Part shown: in pieces, positions 41,917 to 50,599 of the stretch
Numbering within the stretch: the first letter of the stretch is position 1
Layout: each line of letters begins with the position of its first letter
Source: Spirochaetaceae bacterium UBA4077
GTDB taxonomy: Bacteria; Spirochaetota; Spirochaetia; Treponematales; Rectinemataceae
NCBI GenBank assembly: GCA_002383375.1
Contig: DFYR01000062.1
Location: 56,877-120,876, forward strand
Direction of reading: 5' to 3'
Length of the DNA stretch: 64,000 bases
Program-made: the position numbers and the translations under genes
The notes under the pieces: generated by a model
Told to the model about the DNA's origin: nothing
Seen by the model: the letters and a program-made list of their open reading frames with translations, nothing else
Database searches by the model: none

Positions 41917-43032
41917 ATGACAGAAGCAGCAGAAAGCCTGGCGAAGGCCGGCATTCCCTTCAGGGAATACGGGGTCACCGCCGTGGACAGCTATTGCGGT
42001 CTCTCCGCTCCCCAATCCCCAGGTTTCTACTTGGTCGAGGGGAGCATCATCGATTTAGCCCGCATTTTCGAGTCCCTGCACTACCCCTCCCTACCCTATG
42101 CCGACGCCGGCCTCGATTCCGCCGAAAAGGATTCTGCCGCCCGGTTTCTCTGCACCGAGAACCTAGACCGAAAAAGGCTCGGTTGTCTTGCCCTCACCGA
42201 TTTTCGAAGAAATCCCCTGGACGGCAAATACTATGACCCGAGGGGGGTCTACCAAGCCCTGCGGGAGAGAAGCTTCGATCCTTCAGGAGAGGATCAGGAA
42301 AACCGTCTTTTTGAAATTTGTCTTTATTTGTCCAGACTTAAAAAAAGAGACACGACGACGATTCCTAAGCTAGCCCTGCCTGCAGCCCCCTCGAAGCTTT
42401 GGCAGAAAGACCTGCTCAGCCATATCCTGCAGGGACCGAACTCTTCCGCCGCGTTGGAATTCCTGGGACAAACTGGATTCGTGGCACGATTCTGGCCTGA
42501 GCTGGAAGCCCTAGTTCAGGTGGACCATGCCAAGGATTGTCACCCCGAAGGCGGGGGCTGGTCTCACACCATGGAAGCTCTGAGGTATCGAAAAACCAGA
42601 GACGTAAGTCTCTCCCTGGCCATACTTCTACACGACATCGGCAAAGCCCGCTCAGCCTCCCGGGAAGGGCGTCGATTCGATAAACATGCGGAGATCGGTG
42701 CTGGAATGGCTGCCCGGTTTTTGCGGGATCTGGGCTATAACGACATGATAATCGAGGATGTACGCTTCATGATCCGCTGGCACATGCTGCCCGCCGCCCT
42801 TCCACGCATTCCCATTTCCTCGGTGCAGGACATAGTATTCGACCAGCGATTCCCCCTGCTTTTGGAACTATTCCGCTGCGACGAGTTCTCTTCGTTCAAG
42901 GGACCTGATGTCTACTACGCTGCCTGCGCAGCCTATAGGGCTTTTCAAAAATTCGAGAAAAACCCTTACAGGGAAAGGGATGGAAGAAAGAGATCGAAAT
43001 ATTCCACTGCCCACTCTCCTGGCGTTTTTTAA
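41917..43032 (+). CDS. HD-domain protein, tRNA nucleotidyltransferase-like C-terminal domain
   Basis: A 371-residue protein. The C-terminal half has a clear HD metal site: HTMEALRYRKTRD, LAILLHDIGKARSAS with the HD pair, and KHAEIGAGMAARFLRDLGY. The arrangement resembles the HD region of CCA-adding enzymes, and the preceding part (FRRNPLDGKYYDPRG) recalls the end of a nucleotidyltransferase head, but the GGxxRD-type catalytic loop is missing. It is therefore likely a stand-alone phosphohydrolase derived from that family. The start is uncertain: ATG 41917 has a poor ribosome site, and TTG 41881 follows AGGCAGG. Confidence 0.7.
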   Translation: MTEAAESLAKAGIPFREYGVTAVDSYCGLSAPQSPGFYLVEGSIIDLARIFESLHYPSLPYADAGLDSAEKDSAARFLCTENLDRKRLGCLALTDFRRNPLDGKYYDPRGVYQALRERSFDPSGEDQENRLFEICLYLSRLKKRDTTTIPKLALPAAPSKLWQKDLLSHILQGPNSSAALEFLGQTGFVARFWPELEALVQVDHAKDCHPEGGGWSHTMEALRYRKTRDVSLSLAILLHDIGKARSASREGRRFDKHAEIGAGMAARFLRDLGYNDMIIEDVRFMIRWHMLPAALPRIPISSVQDIVFDQRFPLLLELFRCDEFSSFKGPDVYYAACAAYRAFQKFEKNPYRERDGRKRSKYSTAHSPGVF

Positions 43033-43126
43033 GCTATGCTGCTCCGGCGGATACGAAGCTGCTCTGCCCTAGCGTATTTGCTACATCAGCTTTCCGGCAG
43101 GTTGTGGGGTAACCAGCCTGGTGGAT

Positions 43127-43360
43127 TTATGGCTTCTCTCCCAGGTCATGCTTTTTCCGGTAATCCTCCACTAACGCCAGGGCATCTGCTTCCTGTTCAT
43201 CAGCCACGACGATGCTGACTCCCCGTATGTCGGTGACAAAGAGAGGATTCACGTTAAGCATGGAATTGGCCATGAGTTCACCTTCGATACCGCCTGAACG
43301 AAGGATGCTCTGCACTACCATAGCCTCGTCCTGAAAGGTCGATGTAAAAACGGTTTTCAT
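43127..43360 (-). CDS. DUF2007-family small protein
   Basis: A 77-residue protein with the DUF2007 pattern: KTVFTSTFQDEAMVVQSILRSGGI at the start and GVSIVVADEQEADALALVEDYR at the end. It is a compact ferredoxin-like domain described as a putative signal-transducing module. AGGAGGAG precedes the ATG, which overlaps the pepP stop (ATGA). Confidence 0.82.
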   Translation of the reverse strand: MKTVFTSTFQDEAMVVQSILRSGGIEGELMANSMLNVNPLFVTDIRGVSIVVADEQEADALALVEDYRKKHDLGEKP

Positions 43361-44775
43361 ACTCTCCTCCTGGCGCTTTCCACTGCCTCGCGGCTCCGGT
43401 CGAAGGCCAGACCCAGCCTCCGAGGGCCATTATCAGTCATCAGCCAGTCTTCCTCCAAGCGCATGCCGCCGCAGCCCCGCCAGGCTTGCAGCCTTCCATA
43501 GTCGATGAAGGAATCATGCAGGGCTTCGGCCTGCCATTTCTCGATGAGTCCAGGAATAAAGTAGATGCCCGGCTCAACGGAGTGCACCATGCCGGGGATG
43601 AGCGTCTTGGCCAGGCGCAGGGAGCGCAGGCCAAACTGGGAGCTCCTGGATTTACCGGCGTACCCTACCCTTTCTTCACCCAGGCCCTCCATATCATGGA
43701 CATCCAGTCCGATCATATGGCCGATGCCATGGGGGAAAAAGAGAGCATGGGCTCCCGCTTCCACCGCCTCGGCAGGATCGCCTTTCATGATGCCCAGCTC
43801 TTTGAGCCCTTGTGCGAGGAGGATAGAAGCTGTCTTATGGACATCGACGAAATTCTTGCCCACTTCCAGCGAGGCACTCGCACCTCCCAGAATCCTATAG
43901 AGAAGCTCATAGAGTTCTGCCTGCCTCGGGTTGAATGCCGTGCCGACCGGGAAGCTGCTGGTCAGATCCCCCGCGTAGCCCGAAGGCAGCTCAGCCCCGG
44001 CGTCGAGCAGAAAGATCGAGCCCTCGCGACAGGGCGCTTCGCTGACATGGTTGTGCAGAACCTCCCCGTTTTGGGTGGCGATGGTGGAAAAACTAAGCCC
44101 GCAGCCCTTTCGTTCGGCGGCATACCGCACCAGGGCTGCGGCTTCAGACTCGGTCCAGCCAGGCCGCAAGAATTCGATCAGGCTGCGGTGCATCTCCACG
44201 CTGATATCCACAGCCTTCTCGATTTCGACGATCTCCCTTTCTTCTTTTATCTCCCGCATAGAAATGATCGAAAAGATCAAAGCCTCGCTTTCCCTATTCT
44301 CTAAGACACCCAGGGCTAAGCCTAGATGAGCTTCAAGCCATGCCCTGGTCTCAAGGCGGCAGAGGGGAACGACGAGCAAATCCTTCTGAATTCGAGATAC
44401 ATCGAACAACCCAAGTCTTTTTTCCGCTGCCCCGCGCAGCGAACCGAGGGGTAGAACCTGGGAAATCCCTGCAGCCGAAGCTTGCTCAGCCAGGGAAGGA
44501 CGGGGACCGGTCCATATCAGATCGCCCATGGATAGTTCGTCGGCAAAAAGCTTCGTATGCCCGTCTTCGACATCGATAAGAGCGGCCATATCAGGTTCGT
44601 TCAAACCGATATAGTAGAGCCAGTTGGAATCCTGCCTGAAAGGATAGGAATTGGATGGATAATTGATCGGACTTTGGGAATGGGCGGCCAGAAGCACAAG
44701 CCCTTTGTGCCCCTTTTCCCGCAAGAGCGCGCAGAGCCGTGCCCGGCGCTTGCTGTAGACTGTGGCTTCAAACAT
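43357..44775 (-). CDS. pepP: Xaa-Pro aminopeptidase (M24B)
   Basis: A 472-residue metallopeptidase that removes N-terminal residues before proline. The AMP_N domain covers about residues 1-140 (SNSYPFRQDSNWLYYIGLNEP). The catalytic domain has all five metal ligands: Asp in LLDAGAE, Asp in GDLTSSFPVG, His in HGIGHMIGLDVHD, Glu in VEPGIYF and Glu in RLEEDWLMT. It contrasts with the metal-less M24 protein at 10785-11930. Cytoplasmic. The ribosome site before ATG 44775 is weak. Confidence 0.93.
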   Translation of the reverse strand: MFEATVYSKRRARLCALLREKGHKGLVLLAAHSQSPINYPSNSYPFRQDSNWLYYIGLNEPDMAALIDVEDGHTKLFADELSMGDLIWTGPRPSLAEQASAAGISQVLPLGSLRGAAEKRLGLFDVSRIQKDLLVVPLCRLETRAWLEAHLGLALGVLENRESEALIFSIISMREIKEEREIVEIEKAVDISVEMHRSLIEFLRPGWTESEAAALVRYAAERKGCGLSFSTIATQNGEVLHNHVSEAPCREGSIFLLDAGAELPSGYAGDLTSSFPVGTAFNPRQAELYELLYRILGGASASLEVGKNFVDVHKTASILLAQGLKELGIMKGDPAEAVEAGAHALFFPHGIGHMIGLDVHDMEGLGEERVGYAGKSRSSQFGLRSLRLAKTLIPGMVHSVEPGIYFIPGLIEKWQAEALHDSFIDYGRLQAWRGCGGMRLEEDWLMTDNGPRRLGLAFDRSREAVESARRRV

Positions 44776-44856
44776 AGAACAATACTATGCGGCCTAGAGG
44801 AACTGGTCAACGAAGGCCAGCTTAAAGCAGTAAAAAACAAGTTTTGTTCTAGTTTC

Positions 44857-44871
44857 CTTTCTATTAGAAAG
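44857..44871. promoter_or_regulatory. Dyad CTTTC-TATTA-GAAAG upstream of the XRE regulator
   Basis: Five-base perfect arms, 22 bases before the XRE-type ATG. The position suits autoregulation. No convincing -35/-10 pair is seen beside it. Confidence 0.35.
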
Positions 44872-44892
44872 TAAAAAACTCGCTTATCGTAA

Positions 44893-45222
44893 ATGGTGAA
44901 AAAACGGGTATCGGGTATGGTAATGGCAATGGACTATATCCGTGAATGCCTAGCCCGAAACCTTATCATGCGACGAACCTTTCTCCACCTCTCTCAGGAA
45001 GGCCTGGCCGATCGGGCAGGCTTAAGTCCAGGCTTTATTGCCAACCTGGAGCGCGGTAAAAGCTGGGTATCGCCCTCGTCGTTGGAAAAACTGAGCAAGG
45101 CGCTGGATACCCAGCCCTGGAAACTCCTTCAGGACCCTCTGATCGATCAGAAAGGCTATACCAAAGAAGAACTTTCAATGCTCTGGGATAGGGCGAAGAG
45201 CGAATTCTTCAGCGGACTCTGA
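44893..45222 (+). CDS. XRE-family helix-turn-helix regulator
   Basis: A 109-residue protein with a Cro/C1-type HTH at about 25-80 (RTFLHLSQEGLADRAGLSPGFIANLERGKSWVSPSSLEKLSKAL). There is no sensor domain; the C-terminal 30 residues are a short helix pair. The start is uncertain because four Met codons fall in the first 13 residues and none has a good ribosome site. It is divergent from pepP and convergent with the transporter gene. Targets unknown. Confidence 0.8.
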   Translation: MVKKRVSGMVMAMDYIRECLARNLIMRRTFLHLSQEGLADRAGLSPGFIANLERGKSWVSPSSLEKLSKALDTQPWKLLQDPLIDQKGYTKEELSMLWDRAKSEFFSGL

Positions 45223-45245
45223 TAGAGCTTTCGACGAACTTCCGA

Positions 45246-46625
45246 CTAAAGACCTCTTTCTTTCAGGCTCTCCCTGTATTTTTTAAGCATCTCGGGATTC
45301 AAGCGGTTGATCGAAAGAAATACGAGTACGCCCGCAGCCAACAAACAGGCTGGTATCAGTGCGGTGTGGAGACGAATACCCAGTTGGGACAAATCGGATC
45401 GAGGTTCCTGGGCGAATCCCGTAAGACTGTGGACAATCCAGAAAGAAAGCGCCTGCACCGCGTACGCCAGCCGCCCGGCGAGTGCTCTGAACCCGATGTA
45501 GACGCCATCGTCCCGCTTGCCCGTCCTGACCACGATTTCATCGATCACATCAGCCAGGGCTGGGGTCATGAGCATCCAGAAACCGCCAAATCCAAGACCC
45601 CAGATGAACATCGCGATAACGAATCCCGAATACCTTTGGACGAACATCAAAGGGAGGCAGAAAAAGGCCAGGCTACCTGCAGCCGAGGCTAGAAGCTTCT
45701 GGTTGGAACTGACCTTCTTTCGCAAGCCCAGCCAGAGCGGTATGCCAGCCAGGGCGCCAAGAAGCATCCCTGCGAAAATGAAGGTAGTACTTCGGCCTCC
45801 CAGGATATAATCACCCACATAGTGTATCGATGCGGTCATGGAAATGGTCGCTGACTGGTAGAAGAAATAGAGGATGATGAAAGCCAGAAAATTGCGGGAG
45901 GCCAGAGCCTCCCTGAGCTGGGCAAAAAACGAAGGTTTTTCCTTTCGCTCGGCTTCCTGGCGCAGGTAGCGCCCGATCATCTCCTTTGTCTCCTTCGTGC
46001 CGGGGAACATCAAAAAGGATGCCACCAGCGCTATACCGGCGAAGACAAAGGCGTTGACCAGGTAGCTGGACGGTTCACCATAGCGGACGATGAGGGTGGG
46101 CAGTACAGCCCCGCCTGCCACTCCAAAAACGCCGATCAGTGTTCCGACGCCCGCTGCCTTGGCTCTAGAGCCTTCGGACCTGAACCTGTCGGGGAATAGG
46201 GATTGATAATTGACCTCCCAGGTCGAATAGAGCAGGTCGTAGATGCAGATAGAGACCAGGAGCCAGAGAAAAATCAGGCCTGGCGAAGCTTTGGGAGCGG
46301 CGAACACGAAAACGAAAGCCACAGCGCAGCTCAGTGTACCGAAAACAATCCAGGGGAAACGTCGGCCGAATTTTGAAGATAAGGGAGTGGGCCGGGAGCT
46401 AAGGTAACCGATCAAGGGATCATTGACGGCATTCCATACCGAGTAGAGGACGACGGCCAGGGCGACCAGCCCTGTCGAAAGCCCCAGCTCTGTCTCGTAG
46501 AATTTGAACACGAGGGAAGCAAAGGCGCCGGTGAGGAATTCGGCGAGGAATTTACCCACTCCGTACGAAGCCATGATCGATGTTTTCTGTTCCGCCGCGA
46601 TCTGACTGCCCTGAATTTTTACCAT
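45246..46625 (-). CDS. GPH/MelB-family sugar-cation symporter
   Basis: A 459-residue inner-membrane protein with about 12 hydrophobic segments. It has the GPH landmarks WNAVNDPLIGYLSSRP in the first cytoplasmic-loop region, SKFGRRFPWIVFG, and a central loop around KETKEMIGRYLRQEAERKEK. GPH carriers take up glycosides or sugar acids with Na+ or H+. ATG 46625 follows AGGGGAG and gives a normal N-terminus; upstream in-frame ATGs lack good sites. No catabolic partner is adjacent; the GH2 glycosidase 8 kb away could use its cargo. Confidence 0.86.
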   Translation of the reverse strand: MVKIQGSQIAAEQKTSIMASYGVGKFLAEFLTGAFASLVFKFYETELGLSTGLVALAVVLYSVWNAVNDPLIGYLSSRPTPLSSKFGRRFPWIVFGTLSCAVAFVFVFAAPKASPGLIFLWLLVSICIYDLLYSTWEVNYQSLFPDRFRSEGSRAKAAGVGTLIGVFGVAGGAVLPTLIVRYGEPSSYLVNAFVFAGIALVASFLMFPGTKETKEMIGRYLRQEAERKEKPSFFAQLREALASRNFLAFIILYFFYQSATISMTASIHYVGDYILGGRSTTFIFAGMLLGALAGIPLWLGLRKKVSSNQKLLASAAGSLAFFCLPLMFVQRYSGFVIAMFIWGLGFGGFWMLMTPALADVIDEIVVRTGKRDDGVYIGFRALAGRLAYAVQALSFWIVHSLTGFAQEPRSDLSQLGIRLHTALIPACLLAAGVLVFLSINRLNPEMLKKYRESLKERGL

Positions 46626-46761
46626 GTCTGAACTCCCCTGCCGTATGATCGCGCTCATAGTAATCTCTGGAAGCTCCAGGCGCAAGAAAGAACTTGCACA
46701 GCCAATCGGACGCAAACCGGGTCGATTCTTTTCCAACAAGGTTCGAGGAACTAATCTCAGG

Positions 46762-46790
46762 TTGACAGAAATTGTATGCTTTTCTAGTAT
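46762..46790 (+). promoter_or_regulatory. Promoter placing the start point at the ATG of the M16-like gene
   Basis: TTGACA (46762-46767), 17-base spacer, TAGTAT (46785-46790). The expected start, 6-7 bases after the -10, coincides with the ATG at 46797, so the message would be leaderless. No ribosome site is present before that ATG. Confidence 0.62.
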
Positions 46791-46796
46791 TCAACG

Positions 46797-48251
46797 ATGA
46801 AAAGCAAATTCATAGCACCAATCCTATACATACTGTTTACTCTTGCCAGTCTTTCCGCCAACGGGACCGAAAGTCCATTGACAGCCTATACCCTCGACAA
46901 CGGCCTGGATGTCGTTCTGCTACCGCTCTCCGGTTCCGGCGAGCTTTCCATGGGAATCGTCTTCAGAGGCGGCGCCGAGGTCCAGACAAGCGCGAACGCG
47001 GGGTACTTCAGCCTGCTGGAACAGTTGCTTTTCAGAGGAAGGGCGTCTGAGCCCGGCGAGCCCGAGCCCGCGGGAGCGCTGGAAGCTCTGGAAGCGTCCG
47101 CCTTCGACGGGGGAGTAGGGTCCGACCGCTTTGGCTTTGCCTTCAGCCTTTCTCCAGGCTTCCTGGATCAGGGCGTGAATACTCTCTCCTATCTATTTTC
47201 GGGCCTTAGGCTGGAGACAGCCCTCGCAGACCCCTCTGCTCTCGAGGAGGCGAAAAATGCCGCTATAGCGAGGCAGGAAGCGGCCAAATCCGATCCGGCG
47301 GAGATATATGAATACGCACTGGCAAAAAAGCTCTTTTCCTCAGCCCCTTGGCGGCTCGATGCCATAGGGTCGGAAAAAACCCTCAAGGAAGCGAGCAGCA
47401 CATCGCTCAAAGCCCTTTCCTCGCGATGGCTGGTGCCGAACAACGCAGCCATTCTGGTAGCCGGCGATTTCGAAGTAGAGGCTGCCAAGCCGCTAATTTC
47501 ATCGGCATTCGCTTCATGGAAAAAAATAGACGATCCATGGAAAACGCCACTAGGCGCGCTCCCAAAACCTGGAGTCACCCGACCGACGCTAATGGTCTAT
47601 CCCGACCCGACCCAGCGTATAGGGTATGCAGCCTTGGAAATGCGATACCGAGGTCCTGATATCGGTTCCCCACGATCCGCCGCAATCCGGCTTTGGGCCC
47701 AGATGCTCTCCCAGTCCGATTCGAGACTGGCAAAGGCACTGGCGAAAGGAATGCCGAAAACCTCAGCTTCCTCGACACCGAAAGTCCGCTATCAGGCTGC
47801 GCGAAGCAGTTCATGGTTTTCTCTTTCCACAACAATAGTAATCCAGGGAATGGCAAATCCCGCAGACGCAGTCCTGGCATTCAAGGAAATCGTTCGTGGA
47901 ACCGAGATGTACGCCATGAAGACGAATCCTGGCTATTTTTCTGATATTGAATACAAAAATGCTAAAGCATCCTTCGAGCCGTTCCCAAACCATGGAAATT
48001 CCCAGCTCGCTGTTTCGCATCTAATGGATTTGTGGCTGCTGGATGGGATAAAGGGCTTTCAGACAGGAAAAAAAACGATCCAGGCTTTAGGCTCGAAGGA
48101 CATTACAAGCTTTGCCGACGAGTATTTCATGAAGAACCTGGAGATCGTCTCGATACGGCTGAATCCAGAAGACTATGCGGCCAAGAAAAAGAATTTCGAC
48201 AACTACGGTTTTGAGTTGATCAGTCCGCAAAACGCCTTCTGGTGGAAGTAG
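46797..48251 (+). CDS. M16 (insulinase)-like exported protein without the zinc motif
   Basis: A 484-residue protein with an N-terminal signal peptide (KFIAPILYILFTLASLSANG). Residues about 25-240 follow the M16 peptidase fold: YTLDNGLDVVLLP, FRGGAE, and SRWLVPNNAAILVAGDF. The inverted zinc motif HxxEH is replaced by SLLEQ (in AGYFSLLEQLLFRG), so both His ligands are gone. M16 proteins work as an active half plus an inactive half, and this looks like the inactive kind; no active partner is encoded in the window. It probably acts in the periplasm. The promoter suggests a leaderless transcript. Confidence 0.8.
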   Translation: MKSKFIAPILYILFTLASLSANGTESPLTAYTLDNGLDVVLLPLSGSGELSMGIVFRGGAEVQTSANAGYFSLLEQLLFRGRASEPGEPEPAGALEALEASAFDGGVGSDRFGFAFSLSPGFLDQGVNTLSYLFSGLRLETALADPSALEEAKNAAIARQEAAKSDPAEIYEYALAKKLFSSAPWRLDAIGSEKTLKEASSTSLKALSSRWLVPNNAAILVAGDFEVEAAKPLISSAFASWKKIDDPWKTPLGALPKPGVTRPTLMVYPDPTQRIGYAALEMRYRGPDIGSPRSAAIRLWAQMLSQSDSRLAKALAKGMPKTSASSTPKVRYQAARSSSWFSLSTTIVIQGMANPADAVLAFKEIVRGTEMYAMKTNPGYFSDIEYKNAKASFEPFPNHGNSQLAVSHLMDLWLLDGIKGFQTGKKTIQALGSKDITSFADEYFMKNLEIVSIRLNPEDYAAKKKNFDNYGFELISPQNAFWWK

Positions 48252-48329
48252 TCGCGGCGGAAACAGATACGGTCCTCGACGACGGGCAGGACCGCGGCAG
48301 GCCTCGGGCGATTGAATTCGCGAACGACT

Positions 48330-50588
48330 TTAGTCTTCTTCCAGCGACAGAATGCTCGGCAGACCGCGGAGTGCCTTGCTGGTCTTCTTGAGATTGTCTC
48401 TGCTGTCGGCTTCAAGAATGAAGAATCCCGAAAGATTTCCGTCGCCTCGCTCGCCCAGTTTGCCCTCCCTCAAGCGGCCCGAGTATTTGCGCACTGCAGA
48501 CTCGATTTCGGAAAAAATATCCGGCACCAACTTGGTAGAAACTCTATAGCGGGCCGTGCACTGCGAGGCGTCTTCCCAGCGAACCTCGATCTTCCTCTGC
48601 TCGAAATCGGCCACCGCCGCGATAGTCTTGCAGTCAGCTCGGTGGATAATGACACCCCGGCCCCGGGAAATGTACCCGACGATAGGATCTCCGGTGACTG
48701 GCCGGCAACAGCCGGCAATCCGTATCAGCATGTTGTGGGCACCGTCGATCGATAGCCCCGCCCGGTCGCTGGAGAGCTCATTCTGCGACTTGATGCTGCG
48801 AAACTCCATTTCTGTGCGGCCGTGCTCGAATCCGAGTCCAGCCTGGGCTTTTTCAGCCTGGGACCTCGCCTCTTCCTGGGCCTCCTGCTCCTTGAGCCTG
48901 TCCTCGGCCTTTTCCTTTTCCTGCTTCTTGCCGACGATGATACTCTTGTCGATGGCCAGAACCTGACCGCTCTGCACTAAAAGCGCGCGAATCTTGGACC
49001 TAGCCTTGGAGGTATGGGCCAGCTTAAGCCAGTTGATATTGGGCTTGGCCAGGGGTGAGGTGAGAATTTCCACCAACTGTGTGTTCTTGAGCTCGGCGTC
49101 CAGGGGGATAATCGCTCCGTCCGCCTTGGCGCCGACGCAGTGGGCGCCGATGTCGGAATGGATGGCAAAAGCGAAATCAATCGCCGTAGCACCGGCAGGA
49201 AGCTCGATGACATCGCCCTGGGGGGTGAATACGAATATTGAATCCTTGAGCAGTTCCCGCTTTATCTCGTCCAGGTATTCTGACCCTTGGGCGAGGAATT
49301 CATTCCATTGCTTCAGCCGGTTGACGATGGGCAGCTGTTCCAGGCTGGGACGCTCGGCGCCTGTGCCTTTTTTGTACAGCCAGTGGGAGGCGACGCCGAA
49401 TTCGGCTACGGCGTGCATGAACTTGGTGCGGATCTGCACTTCCAAGAGTTGGCCGTCATAGCACATGACCGTCGTGTGAAGACTTCGATATCCGTTGGCC
49501 TTGGGCATGGCGATGTAATCCTTGAAACGGCCTTCGATGGGCTTCCAGAGACGATGGATCAAGCCCAGAAGGGAGTAGCATTCGTTATCGGTTTCGCAGA
49601 TAAGCCGCAAGCCCATGAGGTCGTAGAGCTCCTCGGCGGGTTTGCCCTTTTTTCGCATCTTTTGATAGATGGAATAGAAGTGCTTGGCTCTGGAGCTAAT
49701 CTCGACAGCGATGCCTTCCTTGAGCGAGGCCCTGCGGATATCCTCGCTCACCCGGGCCAGGAATTTTTCCCGGGTGGCTTTTTTCTTGGATACGATTTCC
49801 CGGATCTGGTCAAAGACTTCGCGGTTGAGGACCTTCAGGGCCAGGTCCTCCAGCTCGTCCTTTAGCCAGGATATACCCAGCCTGTCAGCCAGGGGGGCGA
49901 AGATATCCAAGGTTTCGGCGGCTATGGTTTTCTGTCGCTCTTCGGGCAGGTACTTGAGGGTGCGCATGCTGTCTAGTTTGTCCGCCAGCTTGACGATGAT
50001 GACCCTGATGTCTCCTGTCATGGCTAAGAGCATCTTGCGCATGGTTTCGGCAGCCTGGACGGTCTTGTTCTTGGCCCTGACGGTGGAAAGCCTGGCGACA
50101 CCCGCGACGATCATGGCCGTATCGGAGCCGAAGGCCTTTTCGATCTCTTCATCCAGGGATCCGACCAAGGCTTTTAGCCGGACTTCCCTTTTTTTCTCCT
50201 CGCTCTTTTTTTCCTGCCTTGCAAGTTTTCTGCTCTGGGTCTTGGACTGCGGCTGCGATTCGGAGCCGGGCTCGCCCTGTGAAATCGGTAAAAGCCCTTC
50301 GGCCGCAGGACCGCGCTCCTGTGGCCCGTCATGGTGCCGATATCCCGAACTGCGGTTTTCGGTGCAGTCGTGTACCAGCGCAGCGACGATGGAGTCAAGA
50401 TCCAGGCCCATATCCAGAAGTGTAGCCGCCACTCTGAGATCGTGAGCCCAGGCGGCCTCGCCGGAAGCCCGCAGGGATGATCCATGCTTTTGCTTAGCCC
50501 ACTCCAAGGCTTCCTGCAGCAGGGAAGCACCGTCAGCCCCAAAGGCCTGGCGTGATTTCGTGAAAAACTGAAGGCTAGACTCGTCCAT
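48330..50588 (-). CDS. rel: Rel/SpoT-type (p)ppGpp synthetase with degenerate hydrolase site
   Basis: A 752-residue long RSH protein. The synthetase half looks active: YDLMGLRLI (Asp), FKDYIAMPKANGYRSLHTT (Tyr) and GQLLEVQIRTKFMH (Glu). A TGS domain (DSIFVFTPQGDVIELPAGAT), an RIS zinc-finger region (IRIAGCCRPVTGDPIVG) and a C-terminal ACT domain follow. The N-terminal HD half has His49 and His73-Asp74 (LVHDCTEN), but the ED pair is Glu77-Asn78 and the conserved Asn of LADRxxNM is Ser207 (LADKLDSM). It also carries an insert of about 65 charged residues at 82-148. Hydrolysis is probably impaired. ATG 50588 is preceded by GAGGGGAGG. It is 11 bases downstream of prmC. Confidence 0.93.
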   Translation of the reverse strand: MDESSLQFFTKSRQAFGADGASLLQEALEWAKQKHGSSLRASGEAAWAHDLRVAATLLDMGLDLDSIVAALVHDCTENRSSGYRHHDGPQERGPAAEGLLPISQGEPGSESQPQSKTQSRKLARQEKKSEEKKREVRLKALVGSLDEEIEKAFGSDTAMIVAGVARLSTVRAKNKTVQAAETMRKMLLAMTGDIRVIIVKLADKLDSMRTLKYLPEERQKTIAAETLDIFAPLADRLGISWLKDELEDLALKVLNREVFDQIREIVSKKKATREKFLARVSEDIRRASLKEGIAVEISSRAKHFYSIYQKMRKKGKPAEELYDLMGLRLICETDNECYSLLGLIHRLWKPIEGRFKDYIAMPKANGYRSLHTTVMCYDGQLLEVQIRTKFMHAVAEFGVASHWLYKKGTGAERPSLEQLPIVNRLKQWNEFLAQGSEYLDEIKRELLKDSIFVFTPQGDVIELPAGATAIDFAFAIHSDIGAHCVGAKADGAIIPLDAELKNTQLVEILTSPLAKPNINWLKLAHTSKARSKIRALLVQSGQVLAIDKSIIVGKKQEKEKAEDRLKEQEAQEEARSQAEKAQAGLGFEHGRTEMEFRSIKSQNELSSDRAGLSIDGAHNMLIRIAGCCRPVTGDPIVGYISRGRGVIIHRADCKTIAAVADFEQRKIEVRWEDASQCTARYRVSTKLVPDIFSEIESAVRKYSGRLREGKLGERGDGNLSGFFILEADSRDNLKKTSKALRGLPSILSLEED

Positions 50589-50599
50589 CCTCCCCTCTT

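Noticed and set aside
48270..48294. CGGTCCT / AGGACCG hairpin between the M16-like gene and rel
   Set aside because: Only 7 bp with an 11-base loop and no U-run on either strand; not strong enough to call a terminator.
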